Assembly (NCBI GenBank): GCA_002083635.1
Contig: MSXP01000006.1
Location: 202,561-266,560 of the forward strand
Length of the DNA: 64,000 nucleotides
Direction of reading: 5' to 3'
Origin: Proteobacteria bacterium ST_bin12
Lineage (GTDB): Bacteria > Pseudomonadota > Gammaproteobacteria > Burkholderiales > Methylophilaceae
This document shows positions 1 to 7,946 of the stretch, one piece after another (the stretch's first letter is position 1; every line of letters begins with the position of its first letter). The notes under the pieces were generated by a model that was not told the origin of the DNA, searched no databases, and was given only the letters and a program-made list of their open reading frames with translations. The translations under genes and the position numbers were made by a program.

Positions 1-1760
1 GCAATCGCAACATTCAATGTTTTACGCAGTTCATCCGTCAAACGAGGTAATACATTTTGCAACTCTTCAACTTCAACCCCATCCTCGCCAAAATGTATGC
101 GAAAGCTAATAGGTTTAAACATTGCCCTTGTTTTATCAGGCGCTGTCGTTACCTCTCTCACACGCTCCGATGCTAGGGACGAATACAAATAAATCATGTT
201 ATCCACATCAGCACGTAAATCGCCAACACCTTCAAAAATAAGATTGCCATCTTTATCAAGATACTTATTTGTGTGCCCTAACAAACAGATAGTTGCACCA
301 TTTGCCACTAGACTTCGCAATAGCGCAATAAACTCTTTGACCTGTTTTTTATCCAGCATGTCGGTAAATTTTTTCATCGTATCGAAAATTAAAACTGCTT
401 GACTTAGTTCTACATTAAAATTTGCCAATTTGCGCAAGTCATTAAGTAAACCAGCTACACTAACTGAGTCTTTAGCATCGGGAGCTAGAATTATGAAACC
501 AGAGTTTTCCGCTTTAGCTTTCTGCGCCTTTAATTGGCTTAGATTAGCGTCTGCATTGATATAGAAAACCTCGTATCCATCACGAGCCATGTTGCCACTC
601 AAATATGTAAATATGCTAGTTTTGCCACCATTGGGTGGACTTGGATAAACGTTGATTGACCCTTGTGGTATTAAGTTCGGCACTATGAATTTTTGATTTA
701 GCATTTTGTCCGCCTCACTTTTGGTAAGTGTATATTCCTCGAGAAAGCTCTTAAGAGCAAAACCATCAGGGGCTTTTTGTTTTACTTTCGGAGTAGCCTC
801 TAATTTTCGAGCTGCATTACTATTGGGATTTAGCCAGCCTTGCCTTTGTGCTTCAGCAAAAACGGCTTGATAACTTGTACTGTGTGGTTCAAAAGTTTCC
901 CACTTTTTTGAGGCTTCTTTTGGGTCAAACTTCTCAGAAGTGGCTGACCAATCAAGCCATAAACCGCGCCCAGTAGAACCTAGCCCTCGAAGTGCCATTC
1001 CCATGTTAATCCACTGGTGGTAATCATCTGCTCGCATGTGCAATAAGGCAGAACGCAGTTCTGTTACCGTTTGCGGTGGAACAGCTATTTCTTCAGTTTT
1101 CGATGCAGGGTCGCGGAATGCGCTATGAGCTGGAGCAAGTTTTGTTTCAACATAATCAGCCAAGCAAATTAAAGGTGAATGTTGAATAGCATCTTCTGTA
1201 ACTGTGAAATATCTACGTTCTGCATAAACCTCAATGCCAGTGGAATTTGGACCTAAGGTTTTAAACGCTCTACCGTAACCAATAGCGTGACAACCCAGCC
1301 CACTTGGACTTTTTTCGACATAGCCACCAATTTCGTTGGCAAAGCTTGATAGATTGTTGGTGGCTACCTCATCAAGGTCAACCCCCTGCCAGTAACCCTC
1401 ACCATCTTTGCCAAGCGCGAAGCCCAATCCATCGTAATGGCTTACTACGGATTTAGCATCCTCATAGGTTGCTAGCTGCTGAATATCAGCATCAGAATCT
1501 AAAGTGCCATTCCGTCGTGTACCACTAACATAGTACGGAATCTTATCTGGCTCTAGTTTATTTTTCACCCACTCAAGTTTGTAAACTAGCCAGCGCTTAC
1601 TCGCTTTCATTTGGCTTAGTGTGTCAGCTGGGGCTTGGTTGATGTACTGGTCGCCGTGCTTGTATTGGCTACTTTCAATATCACCTGTAATCGCTGGTAA
1701 ATAACCCCCATTATCAAACATGCCACGATTAGTTTCTGTTAAATTAGTGTTGCTGCTCAT
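1..1760 (-). CDS. Primase-helicase (prim-pol plus RepA-like AAA ATPase), partial
   Basis: This reading frame starts at an ATG at 1760, with an AGGAG ribosome site six bases upstream, and stays open to the left edge, so the C-terminus is missing. The N-terminal part has the look of a primase-polymerase domain, with an acidic GVDLDEV motif near residue 126. The C-terminal half is a RecA/RepA-type ATPase: Walker A PPNGGKTS near residue 378 and Walker B LIFDT near residue 457, followed by a GHTNKY segment. Such fusions prime or unwind DNA for small integrative elements. Together with the AlpA-type regulator and integrase to its right on the same strand it forms the replication-integration module of an island. 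The domain calls rest on motifs read by eye. Function is inferred from family knowledge. Confidence 0.75.
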   Translation of the reverse strand, partial: MSSNTNLTETNRGMFDNGGYLPAITGDIESSQYKHGDQYINQAPADTLSQMKASKRWLVYKLEWVKNKLEPDKIPYYVSGTRRNGTLDSDADIQQLATYEDAKSVVSHYDGLGFALGKDGEGYWQGVDLDEVATNNLSSFANEIGGYVEKSPSGLGCHAIGYGRAFKTLGPNSTGIEVYAERRYFTVTEDAIQHSPLICLADYVETKLAPAHSAFRDPASKTEEIAVPPQTVTELRSALLHMRADDYHQWINMGMALRGLGSTGRGLWLDWSATSEKFDPKEASKKWETFEPHSTSYQAVFAEAQRQGWLNPNSNAARKLEATPKVKQKAPDGFALKSFLEEYTLTKSEADKMLNQKFIVPNLIPQGSINVYPSPPNGGKTSIFTYLSGNMARDGYEVFYINADANLSQLKAQKAKAENSGFIILAPDAKDSVSVAGLLNDLRKLANFNVELSQAVLIFDTMKKFTDMLDKKQVKEFIALLRSLVANGATICLLGHTNKYLDKDGNLIFEGVGDLRADVDNMIYLYSSLASERVREVTTAPDKTRAMFKPISFRIHFGEDGVEVEELQNVLPRLTDELRKTLNVAI

Positions 1761-1773
1761 TGCTTTACTCCTG

Positions 1774-1804
1774 CCCCAGTTCGCCCAAACTGGGGTTTTT
1801 CTTT
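1774..1804 (+). terminator. Hairpin with T-run in the primase leader
   Basis: CCCCAGTT (1774-1781) pairs with AACTGGGG (1788-1795) around a 6-nt loop and is followed by a T-rich run on the plus strand, as in an intrinsic terminator. No plus-strand gene ends here. On the minus strand the same hairpin sits 13 bases before the primase start and abuts its ribosome site, so it may instead affect translation of the primase. Confidence 0.5.
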
Positions 1805-1904
1805 ATGCGGCTGACAATATGCTTGAATGCCCGCGTGACGCGCAATTTTTCATTATTATTTCAATCCGTTAGATACTGGCTTTACAGTCTTGGGACTAAG
1901 TAGG

Positions 1905-2126
1905 TCAAGCAGCCGCTAGCTGAGAAGCTGCGGTTTTATGCTTATTTTTATCTAGCCAATCCTGAACATCTTTGGGGTCATAGCGAATCGCACCGCTGGG
2001 TAGTTTTACATGACGCGGCAAGTCATGGCCTTGGCAGCGCAAGCGTTCAACGGTATTGGTTTTTAAACCTAAAAGGCTTGCAAGGTCTTTAGTGCTGAGA
2101 AGCGGGGTAAGTGTCGAAGTGGTCAT
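1905..2126 (-). CDS. AlpA/excisionase-type HTH regulator
   Basis: A 73-residue protein with a MerR-like winged helix-turn-helix: LLSTKDLASLLGLKTNTVER near residues 9-28, then an IRYDPKDVQDWL segment that is typical of the recognition wing in AlpA-family proteins. AlpA-type proteins activate integrase genes or act as excisionases in P4-like islands. It lies between the integrase (upstream on the same strand) and the primase-helicase, which is the usual place for such a regulator. The start at 2126 is the first ATG and gives the family's usual length. The target site is not known; the inverted repeat just upstream (2173-2212) is a candidate. Confidence 0.8.
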   Translation of the reverse strand: MTTSTLTPLLSTKDLASLLGLKTNTVERLRCQGHDLPRHVKLPSGAIRYDPKDVQDWLDKNKHKTAASQLAAA

Positions 2127-2172
2127 ATTTCAGTCTCCAGTGCATAGGTTCACCGCAGACTGATTGTGATAA

Positions 2173-2212
2173 GTGTCGCGGTAAACATTAAAGATAATGT
2201 TTCCGCCGACAC
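2173..2212. promoter_or_regulatory. Imperfect inverted repeat upstream of alpA-like gene
   Basis: GTGTCG (2173-2178) pairs with CGACAC (2207-2212), and AAACATTA (2183-2190) pairs with TAATGTTT (2195-2202) across an AAGA loop. The structure lies 47 bases upstream of the AlpA-type gene and downstream of the integrase stop. It could be an operator or a processing hairpin. There is no T-run, so a simple terminator is less likely. Confidence 0.4.
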
Positions 2213-2347
2213 CCGATTTGGATGTTATTACAACGAGCTTTTTGAATTGCCCGATGGCGTAAGGTGAATAAATATTAGCAAATTAAAAATTGAAATACAA
2301 CATAAAAACGCTGATATAAAACAAAAAATAAGATAATAAAAATCAGG

Positions 2348-3691
2348 CTAGCCCGTAAATCTCAGTATGTTGGATTTATGCAACATAGCCTCGGCAATTT
2401 TAACCTGCCTCACTATGAACTTCGCCACAGCTTCACTTGCGCCAGCCAGTGAAGCGGGGTCTGGGTTGTTTGAATAACTCATGCCGTGAACGTCACTTGC
2501 CATATGGTTCAATAGTTGTCTCCGTTCGTCATCACTGACCTTTGCTGCTTTTGCAATATCATCATGCGTACGCCTAAGGTCATGAAGTGAAAGGGAAATT
2601 TCTGAAGCCTCACTCACAACCCCCATTGTGGCGCGAGCATCTGAAATATGCGGTAACTTTTTACCAAAACTTGGAAACACATATATTTCATCTGTTTTTA
2701 AGATTGCCCTACGCTTCTCTAAAAGGTCTTTTAGCAAGCTGTTAATTGGCAGACTAATTTCGTTATGGTTCTTAACCACATCACCACGTAATGTGAAGTA
2801 ACCTTTTTCTAAATTCACATCTGACCATTTCAAACTGCCAGCCTCCATCCTACGGCAGCCCGTTAGCAAAAGAAATTGCACATAATCAACGCTAGTTCTA
2901 TCGTTGATATTCGCATTCGCTAGACGGCGCTTTTGTAAAGCTAACCACACTGCACCAATCTTATCTAATGGAATACGGCTTGTTCTTGCTTTCTCAGGGT
3001 TTGGCTTTCTTATTTTGAACATGCGCGATACTGGGTTAGTCACAAAGATTAAAGGCTCACCTTCTTCATTGGTAAACATCTCTCTTGCATGGTTGATTAG
3101 CGCCCTCAGGTTCACAAAACATTGTGTGGCTTGACTGGCAGCGCCACGATTAGTTATTTGCTCATAACGGTCTAGGCACTTCTCTCTAGTAATGCTTGCA
3201 ATTGGTTTATCTGCCCAGTCACTAAGGTTATTTTCCACATGGTGTTTTAGGTCGCGCTTTGTGGTGTCACGAAGTTCGCCATGCTTTGTGCGTTTATTGA
3301 TTAGGTAATGCTGCATTACTTCGCGCAAGGTGATAGTTTTAGCCTCACTCTCTGCCGCCTTACGCTTACGCTCAATTTCTGTTTCTTTAGCTTTAATTAC
3401 AGGGTCAACACCTGCCAGCATTTCTGCTTTTATCTGTACGGCTTTTGCTCTCGCTTGGTCAACCCGATACGGGTCATTGTGCCTGCCGATACTGATAAGA
3501 CGTTCTTGCTTAGAACCTTTTACACGGAACTGAATAAAGTAAGTGCGCGTTTTTCCATTCGGACTAACTCGAAGTCCGAAGCCCTTAGTTTCACTATCCC
3601 AAATAGTGGTCACAAGCCCCTCGGGATAGTTTCGCTCGGCTATCGTATTGGTGATTTTTACCTGTTTAATGACATTGCTATTTTGTGCCAT
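2348..3691 (-). CDS. Tyrosine-type site-specific integrase
   Basis: A 447-residue phage/island integrase that would insert and excise the element carrying it. The N-terminus has the arm-type DNA-binding domain (TKGFGLRVSPNGKTRTYFIQ near 36-55) used by P4-like integrases. The catalytic domain has the expected residues: R280 in LLLTGCRRMEAG, H370 and R373 in HDLRR, H396 in LLNHM and the nucleophile Y406. The length is normal for the family. The ATG at 3691 is followed upstream by three phased ATTTATAGC repeats and then by a tRNA 3'-end sequence, so the gene sits next to its probable attachment site, as is typical of elements that integrate into tRNA genes. Confidence 0.9.
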   Translation of the reverse strand: MAQNSNVIKQVKITNTIAERNYPEGLVTTIWDSETKGFGLRVSPNGKTRTYFIQFRVKGSKQERLISIGRHNDPYRVDQARAKAVQIKAEMLAGVDPVIKAKETEIERKRKAAESEAKTITLREVMQHYLINKRTKHGELRDTTKRDLKHHVENNLSDWADKPIASITREKCLDRYEQITNRGAASQATQCFVNLRALINHAREMFTNEEGEPLIFVTNPVSRMFKIRKPNPEKARTSRIPLDKIGAVWLALQKRRLANANINDRTSVDYVQFLLLTGCRRMEAGSLKWSDVNLEKGYFTLRGDVVKNHNEISLPINSLLKDLLEKRRAILKTDEIYVFPSFGKKLPHISDARATMGVVSEASEISLSLHDLRRTHDDIAKAAKVSDDERRQLLNHMASDVHGMSYSNNPDPASLAGASEAVAKFIVRQVKIAEAMLHKSNILRFTG

Positions 3692-3710
3692 GTGAATTTC
3701 CTCACTAAAA

Positions 3711-3741
3711 ATTTATAGCGTATTTATAGCAAATTTATAGC
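3711..3741. repeat. Three 11-bp phased repeats before integrase
   Basis: ATTTATAGC occurs at 3711-3719, 3722-3730 and 3733-3741, an exact 11-bp period or about one helical turn. The repeats lie between the integrase start and the attachment-site region. Phased short repeats here suggest arm-type sites for the integrase or binding sites for the AlpA-type protein. Confidence 0.6.
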
Positions 3742-3847
3742 ATTTATTAAAATCTAAAGCAAGGAAAATAAAATGGGGAATGTTCTTAAGTTATTGATAT
3801 ATTGATGTTTTATAAAGTAATTACAAGGAAATTAAAACTAAATAAAG

Positions 3848-3869
3848 CTTATTCATAACTTATTCATAA
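3848..3869. repeat. Tandem 11-bp direct repeat at the attachment region
   Basis: CTTATTCATAA is repeated exactly at 3848-3858 and 3859-3869, and the second copy runs into the tRNA-like 3' sequence. The repeat may mark the crossover junction: the second copy contributes the TTCATAA anticodon-loop-like stretch of the tRNA fragment. Confidence 0.5.
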
Positions 3870-3906
3870 TCCTGGGGTCGAGGGTTCAAGTCCCTCTTTC
3901 CCACCA
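3863..3906 (+). other. tRNA 3'-end fragment, candidate att site
   Basis: Read on the plus strand this stretch has the layout of a tRNA from the anticodon loop onward: TTCATAA loop (3863-3869), 3' anticodon strand TCCTG, variable loop GGGTC, T-arm GAGGG-TTCAAGT-CCCTC (3880-3896), acceptor strand and terminal ACCA. The anticodon CAU and layout resemble tRNA-Met or tRNA-Ile2, though one acceptor base is lacking. The 5' half is not present; the sequence to the left belongs to the element. This is what remains at one end when an element integrates into a tRNA gene. The tRNA identity is uncertain. Confidence 0.55.
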
Positions 3907-3912
3907 TATTTG

Positions 3913-3946
3913 ACGCGGCATCCGAGAGGGTGTCGCGTTTATTTTT
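3913..3946 (+). terminator. Rho-independent terminator after the tRNA-like end
   Basis: An 11-bp stem (3913-3923 with 3928-3938, two G-U pairs) closed by a GAGA tetraloop is followed by a T-rich tract. It lies seven bases after the tRNA-like CCA end on the same strand and is probably the native terminator of the tRNA transcript. Confidence 0.7.
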
Positions 3947-3971
3947 ACTTCTTGGCTAGCACCAGGCTAGC

Positions 3972-3999
3972 ATTTCCCGCAAATATATTTGCGGGAAAT
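3972..3999. repeat. Perfect 28-bp palindrome
   Basis: Every base from 3972 to 3985 pairs with 3986 to 3999 with no loop; the outer arm is ATTTCCCGC. Two GGCTAGC copies (11-bp period) lie just before it. It lies outside the island end and downstream of the single-strand-annealing relic. It could be an operator for a dimeric regulator or a cruciform site. No T-run follows on either strand. Confidence 0.6.
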
Positions 4000-4062
4000 C
4001 ATGAATTAATGAGAATTACACCACCCGAATTATCTTTGAAACGTTAAATGGTGCAACTTAAG

Positions 4063-4500
4063 TTAAGCAGCATCCTGTTGTCGATGACTTTCAAGCGTTT
4101 GAATGACCCGATTTACTTCGAAATTAGGTATCTGCTCTAGTGACTCAAAATCAAAGTAAGCTAGCAACTGGTCAATGTCTGTGCCTGTTTCTCTAATCAG
4201 CCGATTGATGTAACGAAGTTGATTCGCCGTTAGTAATTCTGGCTGACTAAACCCGTTATCTGATGCTTTATTTACTAAGCTAGGCTTAAATGTAGGTTTA
4301 AAAGATTGGCCAATAGCACTAGGATTAATTGCATTGTCCGTTGCAGGTAAGTCTTCCCCAGCATAAACATTTAAGCTCAAGCCATGTAGCGCAATCGCTT
4401 TCACTAAACAGCGTTGAATACTCGTATTGATATCAAATACTGTCGGCGCAATAATCGGCTTGTTTTTGTTATCAAATATGGGGTGTATCTGGCTCCAATT
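4063..4500 (-). pseudogene. Relic of DUF1071/Sak-type single-strand annealing protein
   Basis: In one minus-strand frame, from about 4493 to the stop at 4063, the translation reads PIFDNKNKPI, then APTVFDINTSIQRCLVKAI, then ALHGLSLNVYAGEDLP. This is the conserved C-terminal core of phage DUF1071 (Sak-type) recombinases, followed by a tail ending in ESHRQQDAA. The frame has no start upstream. The longest initiating frame begins only at 4404, inside the conserved core, and a different frame (stop at 4404, open up to 4676) occupies the region where the N-terminal half should be, without recognisable similarity. The gene is therefore truncated or frameshifted near 4493. Such proteins anneal single-stranded DNA in phage recombination. 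It looks like a remnant of an older prophage outside the tRNA-end attachment site. Confidence 0.5.
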
Positions 4501-4857
4501 AATGCTTTTAATGTTGCAGCCACATCTACAAAAGTAACATTATCTGTGGTTACAAATGACAGGCCATTAAAGAGCAGACTTACCATTTGGCGGCTCGTAA
4601 TTAACGCATCAAATGTTAAACCAGATATTGGCTGCTTGAATGACGCCAAACCTGAACTGATTTTATATTTACTCAATACGTGTTCAGTGCAGAAACCCTC
4701 AAATGACTGCCTTTAAGCGACTTAACACGATATTGTCACAAAAAATTCATAGAACTTTACTGAAAACAGGGGCACTATATATGTGTGCATACTCGATTCA
4801 TACCAATGTTACAAAAAGATGACATTTTATTAAATAATTAAAAAAGGAGCCAATATC

Positions 4858-5127
4858 ATGAACAACATGCTACGTTTTGCACCCTTATTAATGCTGATAT
4901 CTTGTGCGAGTGTTCAATCTACCACCACAGAAAAAAATGGCAAACTATTGCACGAGCTGTCTTGCAGCGAATTTAATAGCAGCTTAGAAGAATGCACAGC
5001 AAAAGCCAGCAAACTATGCGCTAACGACTACAAACTGCTATCACACCATAAAGAGGTATATGCAAACTCTAGTGATGGCTTTTACGTGCACCCTCGCCAT
5101 CATTTAATGGTTGAGTGCAAAACTTAA
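4858..5127 (+). CDS. Small secreted lipoprotein
   Basis: An 89-residue protein preceded by a strong AAAGGAG ribosome site. The N-terminus is a short hydrophobic signal ending in LMLISCASV, a lipobox with the acylated Cys at position 16. The mature part holds four cysteines (in LSCSEF, EECTA, KLCAN and VECKT), which could form two disulfides in the periplasm. It stands alone between a phage relic and the bestrophin gene. I do not recognise a named family; the pattern resembles small outer-membrane lipoproteins. The coding call is supported by the ribosome site, the signal sequence and balanced codon use. Confidence 0.75.
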   Translation: MNNMLRFAPLLMLISCASVQSTTTEKNGKLLHELSCSEFNSSLEECTAKASKLCANDYKLLSHHKEVYANSSDGFYVHPRHHLMVECKT

Positions 5128-5399
5128 CCCTTAAAAAAGCAATAAAATAAGATTTAACGGCCTTTAAGCTTGGCGTTGCTTTAAGGTCAATGCTGTGGAA
5201 TTAGGCAACTCGCCAAGTTGTGACGCAAAAAGTTGAATACTGCACGCTGCAAGCATGCCCGCACACTGATTCATTTACTTAGCCCTAATAATTCAATTAA
5301 AAATTTGTCTTCAAACAGTTTGGGCACGCTTATATATGCGCGTTGCTGCCGTGATAAACTTGCCACAACATCTCAACCCATCTTCAATATACGTCAAAA

Positions 5400-6263
5400 A
5401 TGATTCAATACAACCCAAAAGACTGGATTACTTTTATCTTCCGTTTTCACGAAGCGGATACCTTTCGGCAACTAATTCCGATGATGATTTTCATCGGATT
5501 ATATGCAGGCGGCATTGCCTATTTAGAAATAGAATTTTGGCAACTTTCCGATAAAAGTCATGTAAAAAATATCCCCCTAATGCACAGCACAGTCGGGTTT
5601 GTGTTGTCATTACTATTAGCCTACAGAACCAACACTGCTTATGAGCGCTGGTGGGAAGGTCGAAAATTATGGGGCGCGCTGGTGAACAACAGCCGCAATT
5701 TGGCGATTAAACTTTCTGCATACTTAACACATGAAACCGACCGAATTTTTTTTAGAAAAGCCATACCAGCATATGCATCGGTGTTGTCTAAACATTTATT
5801 AAATGAAGAAGTTGGCCAAATGCTGTTTGAAGGCCTAAATTTAGAAATCGACCACCACAAACACCATCCCAATCAAGTGGCTAAACACTTGTTTCAAAAG
5901 GCGAATGAGCTATACACGTCAGGCAAAATCACTGGCGACCAGTTTTATATTATTAATGCAGAGCTACAATCATTTACCGATATTTGTGGCGCCTGCGAGC
6001 GCATTAAAAACACGCCGATTCCCTATTCTTACAGCGCGTTTATTAAAAAATTCATCTTCTTTTACATCATGACTTTGCCGTTTGGCTACGTGTTTAGCTT
6101 GGGCTATTACGTCATTCCAATTGTGGTATTTATTTTCTACGTGTTAGCCAGCTTAGAACTAATTGCCGAAGAAATTGAAGACCCTTTTGGTGGTGATGAT
6201 AACGATTTACCAACTAAAAAGATTGCGGCGAATATCAAAAAGCATGTGGAAGAGTTGCTTTAG
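5400..6263 (+). CDS. Bestrophin-family ion channel
   Basis: A 287-residue membrane protein of the bestrophin (UPF0187/YneE) family. It has the conserved segment LLAYRTNTAYERWWEGRKLWG near residues 76-97, followed by a long helical region. A further hydrophobic pair near residues 215-255 is followed by the family's acidic ELIAEEIEDPFGGDDNDLP motif close to the C-terminus. Bacterial bestrophins form pentameric cation-selective or anion channels in the inner membrane. The length is normal. It is preceded by a 270-base leader with no clear gene and seems to be transcribed alone. The substrate cannot be told from the sequence. Confidence 0.9.
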   Translation: MIQYNPKDWITFIFRFHEADTFRQLIPMMIFIGLYAGGIAYLEIEFWQLSDKSHVKNIPLMHSTVGFVLSLLLAYRTNTAYERWWEGRKLWGALVNNSRNLAIKLSAYLTHETDRIFFRKAIPAYASVLSKHLLNEEVGQMLFEGLNLEIDHHKHHPNQVAKHLFQKANELYTSGKITGDQFYIINAELQSFTDICGACERIKNTPIPYSYSAFIKKFIFFYIMTLPFGYVFSLGYYVIPIVVFIFYVLASLELIAEEIEDPFGGDDNDLPTKKIAANIKKHVEELL

Positions 6264-6329
6264 CTTTTAAAAACCTTTTTCACACTTTTCTTGCCAGTCT
6301 ACAGACTTTGCAAAATGAAACAGAAAATT

Positions 6330-7434
6330 CTAAAAGCTGAAAATTGCTGCCGTTGTAGCGGTCAGGCTTTCATCAGAAAAGCCATTGCTATCCTGAAAAA
6401 TTTTATCTTTACTGTGGAATTTTCTTAGCTCAGCGCGTATCGCAAAATTGTTTGATAGCTTGTAATCTAGATTGGTAGAATAACTGAAAGTTCTAAAGCC
6501 GTTGGGGGCGTCAGTGTTCACAATCACGCCGTCTTTGTCTTGGTAATATTCGGCTCTTGCAGCAATGCTCAGCTTGTCTGAATAGCTATATCTGGCAATC
6601 ACAACTGGCGTTAACCAAACGTTATAGCGCTTACTATTTCTTTCGGCTTGCTCAGCACCAATATCAAACCCAGTAATGAGACCCCATTGATCATTTAATT
6701 GATATTGACCATAAAAATTGTGGAAATAGCGCATTCTTCTCTCCTTATCTGACTTATCGTTACCGATAAATGAGCTGCTATTTAAGGTGATTTTTGCGCT
6801 AAGTTTGTAGGTGAGTTGATGTCCAATTGCAGGTGTTGTATTACCATCTGGCCTTTGAATGCGCTGCCAGCCATTCAAAACAAGTCCACTCGCATACCAT
6901 TTGCCATCATCTGAAGTGTAGGAAAGTCGCAGACCTGTTTCAAAATAGGGCGAAATCCGCCAGTATGCTTCTGGTGAGTGTCCAATTATCTAAGCCAACT
7001 GCACTTTCAAACCCAATATGTGATGGCATCACGCCGGCATCCAGCCACACGTTATCTGTGAGCTTTAACCCAATATTGGCTTCAAATAACTTCTGTAAAT
7101 CGCTTGGCTCTGCTGCGTAATTAGCGCGCATATAAGTACCAGAACCTAAAGCTAGATTTGTACGCACCCGTTCAGCGTTAAAACTTGCTTTGATAAACCC
7201 CAAGTTAATACTAGGTTTATCTGTGACATTGTGGCTATAGGTAAAACTGGGCCTTAAATCATCTGAGGGATGATTAAAATCATGTAAATAATAGGTTTCT
7301 AAGTATCCGCTAATGCTCAAATTATTTGGCGACTCCTGACTGGCCTCGGCTGCAAATGCTTGTTGGCTGAAGTGCATTGTCATGATGGCTAAGCAGACAC
7401 TCATCTTTATTATGTTAAGCCTTATATTTTCCAA
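6330..7434 (-). pseudogene. OmpL-like beta-barrel porin, frameshifted
   Basis: Two adjacent minus-strand frames encode one outer-membrane protein. The first (7434-6940) has a signal peptide ending near AFAAE and the family's early motif LSISGYLETYYLHDFN, and ends at TRSILADFALF. The second frame resumes at once with PYFETGLRLSYTSDDGKWYA and runs through alternating beta strands to a C-terminal FSF, as expected of a barrel. Removing one A from the AAA run at 6953-6955 joins them as ILADSPYFETG. The product would be about 367 residues, the size of BBP2/OmpL-like porins. Either a recent inactivating insertion or a sequencing error; the intact reading of both halves favours a recent event. Confidence 0.8.
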
Positions 7435-7666
7435 TGTTTTAATTCTCCGATGTAATTTGACGTGGGCAACATTTACTTAAGGATATTGAAATAAGCGGGC
7501 ATTTCAACAACATTGATATATCAATCACATAAACAAACCAACTCATCTGATTAAGTGACTGTTTGAGGATTGAAAACGATTTCCGCACTCAAAACGCAGA
7601 TGCCGCGAGGATAGATTTTATTTTTAGCCGAAGGAAACAAGCGGCAGTGGGGTGCCCTTTTATTTT

Positions 7667-7714
7667 GTTACTTTGTTTTGGGCAAGCAAAATAAAGTAAC
7701 TCGCCTTAAGGCGA
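7667..7714. repeat. Hairpin plus palindrome, dispersed-repeat type
   Basis: A 14-bp stem with one G-T pair (7667-7680 with 7687-7700, loop GGCAAG) is followed at once by a perfect 14-bp palindrome TCGCCTTAAGGCGA (7701-7714). The surrounding 7600-7740 resembles a widely dispersed non-coding repeat of proteobacteria, recalled from general experience. No gene is seen between 7435 and 7872 on either strand. Confidence 0.5.
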
Positions 7715-7872
7715 AACCATTTTATGGTGCAACAATCTTGTTAACTATTTGATATTGCTGTAATAATTATGTAATAAAAATTAGGGATTAATGCAACATG
7801 AAGAAATAAATGTAGACCAAAAACACATATATATTGAATTTTTTAAAGATGTTGGTATCATAGTATCACACA

Positions 7873-7941
7873 GTTTCTGTAAGGCGAACCGTCACCGGAT
7901 GGTGTGCCTGCCAAGCAATCGCTTGGCTAGCCTGCAGAAAC
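7873..7941. repeat. Cloverleaf-like structured element
   Basis: The outer stem GTTTCTG (7873-7879) pairs with CAGAAAC (7935-7941), extended by AGGC/GCCT. Inside are two perfect hairpins: CACC-GGAT-GGTG (7893-7904) and CCAAGC-AATC-GCTTGG (7911-7926). It ends six bases from the stop of the DUF3800 gene. It may be a transcript end structure or a mobile palindromic repeat. Confidence 0.55.
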
Positions 7942-7946
7942 GCCCT

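Noticed and set aside
4404..4676. 90-residue minus-strand frame before the DUF1071 core
   Set aside because: It has no recognisable domain and its last third is the wrong frame of the conserved core, so I treat it as part of the broken gene and not as a separate protein.
4414..4716. 100-residue plus-strand frame opposite the annealing-protein relic
   Set aside because: It is the antisense of the relic, has no ribosome site, and its composition has no family pattern.
7873..7941. Integron attC site
   Set aside because: The arms read GTTTCTG and CAGAAAC, which do not fit the attC core consensus ending in RYYYAAC/GTTRRRY, and no integron integrase is near.
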